64,000 nucleotides of DNA from Streptomyces sp. S4.7 (GCF_010384365.1 NZ_CP048397.1:2418001-2482000), one strand, 5' to 3'; shown: positions 18,075 to 27,813, numbered from the stretch's first letter. Numbers and translations: made by a program. Notes: generated by a model not told the origin, from the sequence alone.

Positions 18075-18233
18075 GCTCGTGGAGCCCTTTCGTGGTGCGT
18101 GTACGTGTCCAGCATGACCCCACCCACCGACAGTGCGTTCGGTGGCCCGGCAGGGCCGGTGTTCCGGCCGGGAACGGCGGCGGGGTCGCGCGGCTCGTGG
18201 GCCGCGCCCCGGTGGACCTCTCCGGTCACCGCG

Positions 18234-19736
18234 TCAGTTCGTGCTCCCGGCGGGGACGGTCGGCTCCCGGGGGCCGTCCCCGGTGGCGCCCTCCGCGCCC
18301 TCGCCCGCGAGGCGTCGGCGCCAGGCGGCCAGCACGGCCGCGTCCGTCGGCCTCGTCGCCAGGCTGACGACGACGTAGACCACCAGCGAGGCGATCAGCC
18401 CGTAGTAGATGGGCTCGTTGGCCAGGATGCCGTACGCGATCATCAGGCCGACCACCGAGAGTCCGCCCACGACCATCGCGGCGAGCGCGCCCTGCACGGT
18501 GCCGCGCCTCCACAGGAGGCCGCCGAGGATGGGCACCAGCAGGCCGCCGACGAGCAGGTTGTACGCGACGGTCAGCGCCCCGACGACGTCGTTGAGCGCG
18601 ATGGCGATGCAGATGACGGCGAGGCCCATGACGAGAATGAAGGCGCGGTTGTCCCGTACCTCGTCCCGCTCCCCCGCCGTCTCGGGTCGGCCGCCCCGCT
18701 GCCCGGACAGCTCCCGCAGCCGCGCCCAGATGTCGTTGTTGGCGACGGTGGCGCAGGCGATGAGCGCGCCGGAGGACGTCGACATGACGGCGGCGAGGGC
18801 GGCGGCCAGTACCAGTCCCCGTACGCCGGGCGGGAGTTCGTCCTTGACGATGGTGGCGAACGCGTCGTCGGCGCTCGGCAGCTTCGGGTAGAGGACCTTG
18901 GCAGCGGTGCCGATGACGGCTCCGGCTATCGCGTAGACGAGACAGTAGGTACCGGCGACGGTGCCGCCCCAGCGGGCGGTGGAGTCGCCGCGCGCGGTGA
19001 ACACCCGCTGCCAGATGTCCTGTCCGATCAGCATGCCGAAGGTGTAGATCAGCACGTACGTGAAGATCGTCTCGCCGCCGATGCCCAGGGGGTCGAAGTA
19101 CTCCGTGGGAAGCTGCGCCTTCATCTCGCTGAAGCCGCCCGCCTTGACGACGGCGATGGGCAGCAGGAGCAGCAGTACGCCGATCGTCTTGACGACGAAC
19201 TGCACCATGTCGGTGAGCGTGATCGACCACATGCCGCCGAGTGTCGAGTACGCGACGACGATCGCGCCGCCCAGGACGATGGCGACGGTGCGGTGCAGGT
19301 CGAACAGGACGTCGAAGATCGTGGCGTACGCGATGGTCGAGGTGACCGCGAGCATCAGGGTGTAGCCCCACATCACCAGTCCGGAGATGATGCCGGCGCG
19401 CCCTCCGTACCGGAGGTCGAGCATCTCGGAGACGGTGTAGACCTTCAGCCGGGCGATGCGGGCGGAGAAGAACACCGACAGGGCCAGCAGTCCGAGGCCG
19501 ATGGTGAAGACCATCCAGGCGCCGGAGAGACCGTACTGGTAACCGAGGCCGACGCCACCGATGGTGGAGGCGCCGCCGAGGACGATGGCGGCCATCGTGC
19601 CGGAGTACATCCAGGGGCCGAGCCGGCGGCCCGCCACCAGGAACTCGCTCTTGGACTTGGCGCGGCGCATGCCCCACCAGCCCATGGCGAGCATGCCGGC
19701 GAGATAGACGACGATCACCGCGTAGTCCACAACCAT
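18234..19736 (-). CDS. Sodium:solute symporter (SSS family)
   Basis: 500 residues, about 13 transmembrane helices. SSS features: an N-terminal VVDYAVIVVYLAGMLAMGWWGMRRAKSKSEFLVAGR, then GGASTIGGVGLGYQYG and the later AAALAAVMSTSSGALIACATV with paired Ser residues expected at the second sodium site. AGGAGGAAG precedes the ATG. It is transcribed ahead of the ureohydrolase and ThDP genes and divergent from the PucR regulator. It probably imports the nitrogen-rich substrate these enzymes degrade; the substrate is not evident. Confidence 0.9.
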   Translation of the reverse strand: MVVDYAVIVVYLAGMLAMGWWGMRRAKSKSEFLVAGRRLGPWMYSGTMAAIVLGGASTIGGVGLGYQYGLSGAWMVFTIGLGLLALSVFFSARIARLKVYTVSEMLDLRYGGRAGIISGLVMWGYTLMLAVTSTIAYATIFDVLFDLHRTVAIVLGGAIVVAYSTLGGMWSITLTDMVQFVVKTIGVLLLLLPIAVVKAGGFSEMKAQLPTEYFDPLGIGGETIFTYVLIYTFGMLIGQDIWQRVFTARGDSTARWGGTVAGTYCLVYAIAGAVIGTAAKVLYPKLPSADDAFATIVKDELPPGVRGLVLAAALAAVMSTSSGALIACATVANNDIWARLRELSGQRGGRPETAGERDEVRDNRAFILVMGLAVICIAIALNDVVGALTVAYNLLVGGLLVPILGGLLWRRGTVQGALAAMVVGGLSVVGLMIAYGILANEPIYYGLIASLVVYVVVSLATRPTDAAVLAAWRRRLAGEGAEGATGDGPREPTVPAGSTN

Positions 19737-19868
19737 GGGGCTTCCTCCTGATCGACTCCTGGGGGTACCGGGGGTCCGGCCTTGTGCGAGTCGACGGTAG
19801 GTGGCCGGAAAGGAACGCTGAAGTGTACGTTTCATCCATTCTTTCCGCCGCCGATGGATGGACCGTCC

Positions 19869-21323
19869 ATGCCGGAACCTTCCGCCCCGCCTCCCACCCC
19901 GCCGGTTTCGCTGGCCGCGCTGCTCGCGGACGGCTCGCTCGGCCTGCGGCTGATCGCGGGGCTGCCGGACGCACCGACGGACCGGGTGGCCGTCCACTGG
20001 GTGCACACCTCGGAGATGGCCGACCCGTACCCGTATCTGCTCGGGGGTGAGCTGCTGCTGACGGCGGGCGTGCAGCTCACGGACGCGCACGCCGAGACCT
20101 ATGTGAGGAGGGTTGTGGAGGCGGGCGCGGCGGCGCTCGGCTTCGGGGTCGCGCCGGTGTACGACACGGTCCCGGACAGCCTCGTCGAGGCGTGCGACCG
20201 GCACGGGCTGCCGCTGCTGGAGATTCCCCGGCGCACCCCGTTCACGACCGTGGCGCGCGGAGTGTGGCGGCTGATGGCGGAGGCCCGCCACCGGGAGCTG
20301 CGCAGGGTCACCGAGGCCCAGCAGGGCCTCGCCGCGGCGGCGGCCCGTCCGGACCCGGTCCCGGCGGTGCTGCGCCAGCTCGCGGTGCGGCTCGGCGGAC
20401 GCGCGGTGCTGTTCGCCCCGGACGGCGCGGAGCTGCACGCGACCGGCCGCGACCCGGCGCCCGGCTGCCGCACGGCCCTGGCCCGGCTGGCCCGCGTGGT
20501 GAACCCGCCGGGCGCCACCTCCCCGCCCACCTCCGCCACCGACACCGTCGGCGGCGCGCGCCTCGCCGCCTACGCGCTGGGCGGCGGCCAGGGCCTCGTC
20601 CTCGGTGTCGCCGCCGGAGGCCGGGAGGCCGGGGACCATACCGTCACGGGCGTGGCGGTCGTCCTGCTGTCGCTGCTCACGGCGCCGCACCAGGGCGCGG
20701 CGGAGGCCGCGCGCTCGGCGGCGCTGGTACGGCTGCTGCTGGGCGCCACGCCCACCGAGGCGGCGGCGCTGCTCGGCCCCGGACCCTGGACGGTCGTGCA
20801 CGCGCACGGCGGCGACACGCCCTTCGCCGCGTCCGCGCTGGCGGCGGCGCTCGGCAGCGCGCTGGCCGAGACGGACGGCGCGACCGTCCGTGTGCTCACC
20901 GACCGGCCGGTCACCGGCCAGGCGGGCTGGACGCTCGGGGTGAGTGCCCCGGCCGGCCCCGCCGGACTGGCCGAGGCGGACACCCAGGCGGAGCGCGCGC
21001 TGCGCCACGCGGAGGCCACCCGTGCCGATCTCGTCCGCCACCGGGAGCCCGGCTCCGACGCCCTCACCGCGCTCGTGCCTCCTGAAGAGGCCGCCGCTCA
21101 CGCCCGCGCCCGCCTGGCCCCGATCGCCGGCTCCCCCGCGCTGGCCGAGACACTGCGCACCTGGCTGTCGCTGCACGGCAGTTGGGACCGTACGGCGGTG
21201 GCCCTGAGGGTCCACCGCAACACGGTGCGCCAGCGCATCGCCCGCTGCGCGTCACTGCTGGAGGCGGACCTGGACGAGGCGGACGTACGGATGGATCTGT
21301 GGTTCGCGTTGCGGCGGCTGTGA
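19869..21323 (+). CDS. PucR family transcriptional regulator
   Basis: About 484 residues. The N-terminal PucR ligand domain (SLAALLADGSLGLRLIAGLPDAPTDRVAVHWVHTSEMADPYPYLLGGELLLTAG) is followed by a GGDEF-like middle region and a C-terminal PucR HTH (LHGSWDRTAVALRVHRNTVRQRIARCASLLEADL). ATG 19869 follows a weak GGATGG; ATG 19854 is an in-frame alternative. Divergent to the symporter. PucR proteins typically control purine, amino acid or amine catabolism, so this is the likely local regulator of the symporter, ureohydrolase and ThDP genes. Confidence 0.87.
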   Translation: MPEPSAPPPTPPVSLAALLADGSLGLRLIAGLPDAPTDRVAVHWVHTSEMADPYPYLLGGELLLTAGVQLTDAHAETYVRRVVEAGAAALGFGVAPVYDTVPDSLVEACDRHGLPLLEIPRRTPFTTVARGVWRLMAEARHRELRRVTEAQQGLAAAAARPDPVPAVLRQLAVRLGGRAVLFAPDGAELHATGRDPAPGCRTALARLARVVNPPGATSPPTSATDTVGGARLAAYALGGGQGLVLGVAAGGREAGDHTVTGVAVVLLSLLTAPHQGAAEAARSAALVRLLLGATPTEAAALLGPGPWTVVHAHGGDTPFAASALAAALGSALAETDGATVRVLTDRPVTGQAGWTLGVSAPAGPAGLAEADTQAERALRHAEATRADLVRHREPGSDALTALVPPEEAAAHARARLAPIAGSPALAETLRTWLSLHGSWDRTAVALRVHRNTVRQRIARCASLLEADLDEADVRMDLWFALRRL

Positions 21324-21356
21324 GAGGTGCCCGCGGTGGCCGTACCTTCCCGGCCG

Positions 21357-22193
21357 TCAGAGGAAACGTCCGAGAAAGGCGCGGGTCCGGGGGTTGGAGG
21401 GCCGGTCGAGCACGTCCTCAGGGGTGCCGCTCTCCAGCACGCGCCCGCCGTCCATGAAGACCACCCGGTCCGCGACCTCTTTGGCGAACCCGACCTCGTG
21501 GGTCACCACGATCATGGTCAGACCGTCGCGGGCCAGGTCGCGCATCGTGGCGAGTACTTCACCGACGAGTTCCGGGTCCAGGGCGCTGGTCGGCTCGTCG
21601 AAGAGCATCAGCTTGGGCCGCATCGCCAGCGCGCGGGCGATGGCGACCCGCTGCTGCTGGCCGCCGGACAGCTGTTTCGGGTAGGCGCCGGCCTTGTCCG
21701 ACAGGCCCACGCGCTCCAGCAGCGCGAGCGCTGTCTTGCGCGCCTCGGCCTTCGGCACCCGGAGCACCCCGACCGGTGCCTCCATGACGTTGCCCAGGAC
21801 GGTCTGGTGCGGAAAGAGATTGAAGTGCTGGAACACCATGCCGATGTCACGGCGCTGCCGCGTCACCTCGCGGGGGCGCAGATGGTGGACGCGGGAGCCG
21901 GAGGTGCGGTGGCCGATCAGCCGTCCGCCGACATGGATGGAGCCCGCGTCGATCTGTTCCAGATGATTGATGCACCGCAGGAAGGTCGACTTGCCGGACC
22001 CGGAAGGCCCCATGAGGACGACGACCTCGCCCGCGCGCACGTCGAAGTCGATACCGCGCAGCACTTCCAGGTGCCCGAACCGCTTGTGCACGCCGTGGGC
22101 GACCACCAGGGGCGGCGCGGCGGCGGGATCGACCGGATCGGTGCCCTGCGGGGCCTTCGCCAAGGCGTCTTGGGTCGAGATGTCCTCGCTCAT
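21357..22193 (-). CDS. Amino acid-type ABC importer ATPase
   Basis: 278 residues, polar amino acid (GlnQ/HisP) class. Walker [11 protein letters not shown]-loop [16 protein letters not shown], signature [16 protein letters not shown], Walker [15 protein letters not shown], switch His in VVTHEVGFA. Last gene of a five-gene minus-strand operon; its ATG overlaps the permease stop by four bases. It powers uptake through the permease at 22190 with the lipoprotein at 23255. Confidence 0.93.
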   Translation of the reverse strand: MSEDISTQDALAKAPQGTDPVDPAAAPPLVVAHGVHKRFGHLEVLRGIDFDVRAGEVVVLMGPSGSGKSTFLRCINHLEQIDAGSIHVGGRLIGHRTSGSRVHHLRPREVTRQRRDIGMVFQHFNLFPHQTVLGNVMEAPVGVLRVPKAEARKTALALLERVGLSDKAGAYPKQLSGGQQQRVAIARALAMRPKLMLFDEPTSALDPELVGEVLATMRDLARDGLTMIVVTHEVGFAKEVADRVVFMDGGRVLESGTPEDVLDRPSNPRTRAFLGRFL

Positions 22194-23230
22194 GGCGTCT
22201 CCTCCTTCTCGGCGGTGGGTTCGGTCGGCGAGGTGGGCGAGGTGGGCGACGTGGCCGCGGCGGCGCGTCGGCGGAAGAGCGCGAAGTCCCAGAAGCCCTG
22301 CCGGGTCTGGCGGGTCGCTCCGCGTGCGTAGTACCGCTCGATGAACGACTGACCGACGTAGAGCACGCTCGTCATGACCAGGTACCAGAGGCAGGCCACG
22401 ATCAGCAGCGGGATGGTCTCGAAGGTGCGGTTGTAGATCGACTGCACGGTGTAGAGCAGATCCGCCAGGGCGATGACGCTCACCAGCGAGGTGGCCTTCA
22501 TCATGTTGATCACCTGGCTGCCGGTGGGCGGCACGATGAACCGCATCGCCTGCGGCAGCACCACGCGCCGCAGTACCCGGCTCTTGCCCATGCCGAGCGC
22601 GGCGGCGGCCTCCGTCTGCCCCTGGTCGACGCCCAGCAGGCCGCCGCGCACGATCTCGGCCATGTAGGCGGCCTCGTTGAGCCCGAGGCCGAGGATCGCG
22701 GCGAGCAGCGGGGTGATGAGCGAGTTCGTCTGTCCGCTGACGAACTCGGGGCCGAACGGCACCCCGAAGGAGATCCGGGGCAGCAGCGCCGACAGGTTGT
22801 ACCAGAACACCAGTTGGACCAGGACCGGGATCCCGCGGAAGAACCAGACGTACGCGCCGCAGACGACGCTCAGCACGCGGTTCTCCGACATGCGGCCGAC
22901 CGCGACGAGTACACCGCCGACGATGCCGATGAGCATGGCGATGACGGTCAGTTCGATGGTCGTGGCGATGCCCTGCCCGATGGCCTGCGCACCGAAGTAG
23001 CTACCTACGGTGGCCCATTCGAAGTTGGTGTTGGTCACCAGGAAGTGGGCGAACTGGGCGCCGAGGACGGCGAGGGCCAGGACCGACAGCCAGCGCATCG
23101 GATGGCGTACGTGGGCGGCTCCGGCCACGTCCACGGCGGGGACCGCACCCGGCTCGGCTGCGCCACCGGCATCGTCCGTGGCGGCTTTCATGGTGGAATC
23201 GGTAGAGGTGGGAGAGTGTGCGGTGGCCAT
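22190..23230 (-). CDS. Amino acid-type ABC importer permease
   Basis: 346 residues, HisM/GlnP family. The membrane domain (about 50-310) has the EAA-type coupling motif [34 protein letters not shown]- and C-terminal tails are long, hydrophilic and Pro/Thr-rich, as often seen in Streptomyces. A single chain, so it would act as a homodimer. It overlaps the ATPase gene by four bases and follows the binding-protein gene by 24. Confidence 0.92.
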   Translation of the reverse strand: MATAHSPTSTDSTMKAATDDAGGAAEPGAVPAVDVAGAAHVRHPMRWLSVLALAVLGAQFAHFLVTNTNFEWATVGSYFGAQAIGQGIATTIELTVIAMLIGIVGGVLVAVGRMSENRVLSVVCGAYVWFFRGIPVLVQLVFWYNLSALLPRISFGVPFGPEFVSGQTNSLITPLLAAILGLGLNEAAYMAEIVRGGLLGVDQGQTEAAAALGMGKSRVLRRVVLPQAMRFIVPPTGSQVINMMKATSLVSVIALADLLYTVQSIYNRTFETIPLLIVACLWYLVMTSVLYVGQSFIERYYARGATRQTRQGFWDFALFRRRAAAATSPTSPTSPTEPTAEKEETP

Positions 23231-23254
23231 GGTCGGCTCACCTCCTCACTGGGA

Positions 23255-24205
23255 TCAGGCGTCGCCGCCGAGGTTGACTCCGGGCTCGTCGAGCTGGTTG
23301 GCGGACAGACCCCACTGCTTCATGATCTGGCCGTAGGTGCCGTTGTCGATGAGTTTCTGTATCGACTTCAGGAGTACGTCGCGCAGCGGCGAGTCCTTGG
23401 CGACGACCGCGCCTTGGTAGAGGTCGTTGAAGCCGTTGGCCTGGCCTGTTCCGGCCAGTTCGAGGTCGCCCTTCGCCTGGGAGACGAAGTACGTGAGGGG
23501 CGCCTGCGAGGAGAAGAACGCGTCGGCCCTGCCGGACCGTACGGCCAGGATCGATCCGGGCTGGTCCTTGTACGACTGGACCTTGACGGCCGGCTTGCCG
23601 TCCGTGACGCACTTCTCGGCCTGCTTCTTGATCACGCCTTCGGCGGAGCCGCCGCCCATGACGGCGATCCGCTTGCCACAGGCGGTGTCGAGGTCCTTGA
23701 TGCCCTGCGGGTTCCCCTTCTTCACGGCGAAGACGACGAACTCCTGTGCCCAGTCGACGAAGTCGTTGGCGCCCTGACGGTCCTTGAAGTCCCCGATCGG
23801 GCCGATCGCGAGGTCGTAGCGGCCCGCCTTGATACCGGTCAGCGCGCTCGGCAGGCCGTCCGCCGTCACATGCTCGATCGTGACGCCGAGCAGCTGCCCG
23901 AGCGCGTCGGAGAGGTCGGCGGAGGCCCCGGTGAGGCTGTGCCCGTCGGAGCCCGCTATCTCGTACGGCGGGAAGGACCCGTTGTTGACCGAGATCAGCT
24001 TGCCGGAGGCGCGCGCCTTCTCAGGAAGCAGTGCGCTCAGTTCCTTGTCCACGGTCAGATCGGGCTTGGCCTGGTCCGCAGCCCCGGTGCTGTCCGTGGC
24101 GCCCTTGGACTGGGGCGGGTTGCTGCCGCAGCCGACGAGGACGAGGGAACAGGCGAGGGCGGTGGCGAACCCCGCACTCTTCGGGAAGCGTTTCGGGAAA
24201 CTCAT
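23255..24205 (-). CDS. ABC importer substrate-binding lipoprotein
   Basis: 316 residues. Lipoprotein signal with lipobox LVGC (cysteine near residue 26), then a class 3 solute-binding domain (KLISVNNGSFPPYEIAGSDG, RYDLAIGPIGDFKDRQ, GKRIAVMGGGSAEGVIKKQAEKC). The Pro-Pro-Tyr-Glu stretch at the domain start is typical of amino acid/opine binders. The ATG overlaps the nitrilase stop (ATGA). It delivers ligand to the permease/ATPase of the same operon. Confidence 0.92.
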   Translation of the reverse strand: MSFPKRFPKSAGFATALACSLVLVGCGSNPPQSKGATDSTGAADQAKPDLTVDKELSALLPEKARASGKLISVNNGSFPPYEIAGSDGHSLTGASADLSDALGQLLGVTIEHVTADGLPSALTGIKAGRYDLAIGPIGDFKDRQGANDFVDWAQEFVVFAVKKGNPQGIKDLDTACGKRIAVMGGGSAEGVIKKQAEKCVTDGKPAVKVQSYKDQPGSILAVRSGRADAFFSSQAPLTYFVSQAKGDLELAGTGQANGFNDLYQGAVVAKDSPLRDVLLKSIQKLIDNGTYGQIMKQWGLSANQLDEPGVNLGGDA

Positions 24206-25020
24206 GAGTGGGCTCCAGATGGTGCGAGGGGAATGACGGCCGGGTCGACGGCGAACCGGCGGTTGGCCAGCACGGGCAGGGTCCGGCGGGCTGCGGACGT
24301 GATGTCGGGGTCGGCCTCGGCCCAGGCCAGTCCGCGTACGGCGGCGAGCCGGGTGCGTACGGTGCCGAGCGGGTCCACGACGAGGCTGTTGCCGATGTTG
24401 CGCGGGCCGCACTCGCCGCTCGCCGCGACCCAGCAGGTGTTCTCCAGCGCCCGCGCCGTGATCATGACCTCCCAGTGGCGCTCCTTGGCCGGGCCGCGCA
24501 CCCAGGCCGCGGGCAGCGCCAGGACCTCGGCGCCGGCGTCCACGAGGAGCCGGGCCAGTTCGGGGAAGCGCACGTCGTAGCAGGTCATGAGGCCGACCTT
24601 GGTGCCGGCCACCTCGATGACGACGGGAGGCTCGTCCGCCGGGCGTACGTTCGCCGACTCCAGGTCGCCGAAGGCGTCGTAGAGATGGATCTTGCGGTAC
24701 GTGCCGACCAGTTCCCCGTCGCGAAGTGCGACGAGTGTGTTGAACACCCGCCCGTCGTCGGAGGGTTCATGGATGCCGACGACGACGGCGACATGGCTGC
24801 CGACGGTCGTCGCGCGCAGCTCGCTGACGAACGGGCCGTCCAGCGGCTGGGCGACCTCGCGGATGCGGTGGCGGTCCTCGGTGAAGCGGGCCAGTACCCC
24901 TTCGGGGAGTACGAGCAGATCCGCGCCGCCCCGTTCCGCCTCGGCGGTGAGTTCCTGGCAGGCGGCCAGATTGTCCTTCCAGTCGGGGCTGGCGGCGAAT
25001 TGTCCGACGGCTATGCGCAT
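24202..25020 (-). CDS. Nitrilase-superfamily carbon-nitrogen hydrolase
   Basis: 272 residues with the complete catalytic triad: Glu40 (LVLPEG), Lys110 (TYRKIHL) and Cys147 (MTCYDVRFPE). The sequence style is that of the omega-amidase/deaminated-glutathione amidase branch, which hydrolyses small amides. Second gene of the operon, 19 bases after the decarboxylase-like gene and overlapping the binding-lipoprotein gene by four. Being embedded in an importer operon suggests that it acts on the imported amide or on a breakdown product of it. The true substrate is unknown. Confidence 0.9.
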   Translation of the reverse strand: MRIAVGQFAASPDWKDNLAACQELTAEAERGGADLLVLPEGVLARFTEDRHRIREVAQPLDGPFVSELRATTVGSHVAVVVGIHEPSDDGRVFNTLVALRDGELVGTYRKIHLYDAFGDLESANVRPADEPPVVIEVAGTKVGLMTCYDVRFPELARLLVDAGAEVLALPAAWVRGPAKERHWEVMITARALENTCWVAASGECGPRNIGNSLVVDPLGTVRTRLAAVRGLAWAEADPDITSAARRTLPVLANRRFAVDPAVIPLAPSGAHS

Positions 25021-25039
25021 GGTGACGGCTCCGGGAGGA

Positions 25040-26113
25040 TCAGGCGGCGGAAAGGGGAAGAGGGTGGGCGAGCGCGGCGTCGGGGACGGTCGCGAGCGTG
25101 GGGTCGGGGAAGACCACGGCGGGGTCGATGGGTTCGGGCCAGACCCCCTGCGCGTACAGCTCCTCGCAGAAGGCGCTGGTCATCTCCGCGTTGGCCTCGG
25201 CCCCGTACGGCATCCAGTCGCCGCCGAAGAGGACGGCCGACTCGGTCAGTTCGTGCAGCAGCCACGGCGTGGTGTCGGCGAGCAGCCTGCGCCGCTCGAC
25301 CCAGCGGCGCTTGGACCGCTCAAGGCCCGCGAGCAGCGCGGCGGGCAGCGCGGGATGGGCCTCGACGACCTCGCGCTTGAGGGTGACGAGGTGGATTCCG
25401 GGGACGAAACCGGTGGCCGCCCAGTAGGCGCGCTCGGCCGCCCGATGGTCGTCCAGCAGATGCCGGAAGCGACTGTCGCGGGTGAAGAGTTCCGCGGGCA
25501 TGAACGGGCTGAGTATCGCGTCCAGCCGGCCCGCGGCCAGCTCACCCTCCAGCGTCTCGCCCTCACCCATGGCGCGGACGTTCGGCGGAAGCGGTCTGCC
25601 GCCCAGCCGGTCCTTGCCCGGCTCCCCCGCCGTCAGCGGGCCCACCCGCCAGGTCACCCCGGCGAGATCGACGCCCTCCGCCCGCAGCAGGGCGCGGGTC
25701 CAGGTGTTGCCGGAGTCCGGCCAGCCGGTGAGTCCGACCCTGGTCCCGGCGAGCTGGGCGAGGGTACGCAGCGGACTGTCCACCCGTACGAGGACGCAGC
25801 GCTGGCGGAATCCGCGCATGACGAACGCGGGCAGGCCGACCAGCCGGTCGTCGCCCGCCGCGCGGGCCTGGACGTAGCGGCTGAACGAGGTCTCGCCGCC
25901 GTCGAGTCCGGGTTCGGCGAGTACGTCCGGGGTGGTGTCGCGCGAGTCGACCCAGACGGCGAAGCCCGCGACGTCCACCAGCCCGGAGGCCAGCGGTACG
26001 ACATGGTCCCAGTCGCGAAGTCCCAGGCGGATCACGGGAGATGACGCGGACGACGACGCGGGCTTCGGCGCGGACTTCGGCGCGGGGGAAGACACAGCGG
26101 GCACTCCTTGCAT
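25040..26113 (-). CDS. Periplasmic-binding-fold protein, 4,5-dihydroxyphthalate decarboxylase-like
   Basis: 357 residues. The text matches proteins annotated as 4,5-dihydroxyphthalate decarboxylase (VIRLGLRDWDHVVPLASG, ETSFSRYVQARAAGDDRLVGLPAFVMRGFRQ, GLTGWPDSGNTWTRALLRAEGVD, ERRRLLADTTPWLLHELTES), which share the NMT1/periplasmic-binding fold. There is no signal peptide, only a Pro/Ser/Lys-rich leader, so it is cytosolic and more likely enzymatic than transport-related. First gene of the operon, directly facing the MocR regulator. The reaction here is inferred from the family and untested. Confidence 0.75.
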   Translation of the reverse strand: MQGVPAVSSPAPKSAPKPASSSASSPVIRLGLRDWDHVVPLASGLVDVAGFAVWVDSRDTTPDVLAEPGLDGGETSFSRYVQARAAGDDRLVGLPAFVMRGFRQRCVLVRVDSPLRTLAQLAGTRVGLTGWPDSGNTWTRALLRAEGVDLAGVTWRVGPLTAGEPGKDRLGGRPLPPNVRAMGEGETLEGELAAGRLDAILSPFMPAELFTRDSRFRHLLDDHRAAERAYWAATGFVPGIHLVTLKREVVEAHPALPAALLAGLERSKRRWVERRRLLADTTPWLLHELTESAVLFGGDWMPYGAEANAEMTSAFCEELYAQGVWPEPIDPAVVFPDPTLATVPDAALAHPLPLSAA

Positions 26114-26161
26114 TCAACGCACTTCACACATAGCTCACTTTCGGCCACATTCGGCCGGGCG

Positions 26162-26220
26162 ATGGCTGGAACACTATTGTTCAGCCATGGGGCAAACAAG
26201 GTCTTGTTTGTTCCCGAACA
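26162..26220. promoter_or_regulatory. Cluster of palindromes in the MocR/operon divergent promoter
   Basis: Three adjoining inverted repeats: ATGGCT(G)GAACA-CTAT-TGTTC-AGCCAT (26162-26188), AAACAAG-GT-CTTGTTT (26194-26209), and TGTTC-CC-GAACA (26209-26220). GAACA/TGTTC half-sites recur. They sit midway between the two divergent starts, in AT-rich sequence, and are the likely binding region of the MocR protein. Confidence 0.7.
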
Positions 26221-26300
26221 TAATTTCTTCGTGCGGTAACCTGCCGTCATCCGCCGCACGGCGGAGCGGGGCGCGGCCCGGACAGGCATGGGGTGGGGCA

Positions 26301-27665
26301 ATGCAGGAGAACCTGGTGACCAGGACCGGACTGGCCGCACACATCCCGGACTCCAGCGCACGCGGGATCGCGGCCGCGATGACCGACCTCATCAGATCCG
26401 GCGAACTCGCGCCCGGCAGCACCCTGCCCACGGTGCGCGGCCTCGCCGCCGAACTCGGCGTCAGCCCCGGCACCGTGGCGGAGGCGTGGGCGGCGCTGCG
26501 CAGGCATCGGATGATCACCACGCTCGGCCGCCGGGGCAGCGTCGTCAGCGGGCCGCCGACCGTCCCGCACCCGGCCCGTTTCGAGCGTGTGGGGGACCTC
26601 GGGTCCCATCTCACGCTGGATCTCGCCGTGGCCGCCCCGGACCCCGCCCTGCTGCCCGCGCTGGAGGACGCCCTGCTCGCCGGGGCGCGGAGTCCGCGGC
26701 TCAACGACTACTCCCGTTGCGCCATCACACCCGCACTGCTGGATGCCGTGCGGGACACCTGGCCGTTCGAGCCGGGCGCCTGGACGGCCGTGGGCGGCGG
26801 CTACGAAGGCGTACAACTGCTCTGCCAGTCCCTGATCGTGCCCGGCGACCGGGTCGCGGTGGAGGAACCGACGGCGGCGCGACTGCTGGACATCCTCGAA
26901 GCGCTCGACGCGCAGATCCTGCCGGTCGCCTGCGACACCGAGGGGCCGCGCCCCGACTCCCTGGCCGAGGCGCTGCGGCAGCGTCCCGCGCTCTTCCTGC
27001 ACCAGTCACGGGCGCAGGCGCCGTGCGGCTGGACGGTCAGCGAGGAACGGGCCGCCGCGCTGGCCGCGTTGCTCGAAGGCTCCCCGAACGTCGTCGTGAT
27101 CGAGGACGACGGCATCGGCCCCGTCGCCATGGGCCCGGCGGCGAGCATCGGCGCCCATCTCCCGCACCGGACGGCGCTGGTGCGCTCGTACTCCAAATCG
27201 TACGGGCCCGACCTGCGCATCGCGGTGGTCGGCGGGCCCAGGGAAGCCGTGGAGCGGGCACGGGTGTTGCGTACGTTCGGTACGGGGTGGACCAGCCGGA
27301 TCCTCCAGGACGCCCTGGCGTATCTGCTGACCCACGACGACACGACCCGCCGCGTACGGGCCGCCGCGCACCGCTACGACCTGCGCCGCCGCGCGCTGGC
27401 AGACCGCCTGGCCGGCCACGGCGTGGACACCGCCAACCGGGACGGGCTGATGCTGTGGGTACCGGTCGCGGACGAGACGTCGGCGCTGGTCACCCTGGCG
27501 GCGCGGGGCGTCACCGTCTCCCCGGGCAGCCGCTTCTGCGTCTCCTACGCCGCCCCTCACGTACGGATCGCCACCAGCCGCCTCACGGAGGATCCGCAGG
27601 CGCTGGACGAGGCGGCGGCACTGATCGCCCTGGCGGCATCGGCCTCGACGGGTCGACCGGGCTGA
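26301..27665 (+). CDS. MocR/GntR family regulator with aminotransferase domain
   Basis: 454 residues. A GntR winged helix at the N-terminus (GELAPGSTLPTVRGLAAELGVSPGTVAEAWAALRR, about residues 34-70) is followed by a fold-type I aminotransferase domain with the PLP lysine at Lys299 (SYSKSYGPDLR). ATG 26301 fits the family start; a longer upstream frame runs through the promoter. MocR proteins sense a ligand through PLP, as GabR does with GABA. Divergent from the importer/amidase operon and probably its regulator, activated by an amino compound. Confidence 0.9.
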   Translation: MQENLVTRTGLAAHIPDSSARGIAAAMTDLIRSGELAPGSTLPTVRGLAAELGVSPGTVAEAWAALRRHRMITTLGRRGSVVSGPPTVPHPARFERVGDLGSHLTLDLAVAAPDPALLPALEDALLAGARSPRLNDYSRCAITPALLDAVRDTWPFEPGAWTAVGGGYEGVQLLCQSLIVPGDRVAVEEPTAARLLDILEALDAQILPVACDTEGPRPDSLAEALRQRPALFLHQSRAQAPCGWTVSEERAAALAALLEGSPNVVVIEDDGIGPVAMGPAASIGAHLPHRTALVRSYSKSYGPDLRIAVVGGPREAVERARVLRTFGTGWTSRILQDALAYLLTHDDTTRRVRAAAHRYDLRRRALADRLAGHGVDTANRDGLMLWVPVADETSALVTLAARGVTVSPGSRFCVSYAAPHVRIATSRLTEDPQALDEAAALIALAASASTGRPG

Positions 27666-27801
27666 TCGCGCCCGTCACCCGGGTCGGCAGCGCGGTCGAG
27701 CAGTTCACCACCCGCGATCGCCGCATCCCGAAGAGGCTGTGACGCCGCTGACACCCCCGCTCTCTGGACACCCGTGCGAACCGCTGGGTAACTTGGACTG
27801 A

Positions 27802-27813
27802 GCAAGCGCTTAG
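27802..27813. promoter_or_regulatory. Palindrome upstream of the acyl-CoA dehydrogenase gene
   Basis: gcaagcgcttag, centred on AAGCGCTT, about 45 bases ahead of the start codon. It is a likely operator or core promoter-overlapping site of a fatty acid regulator; shares AGCAAGCGCTT with the site at 2770. Confidence 0.45.
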
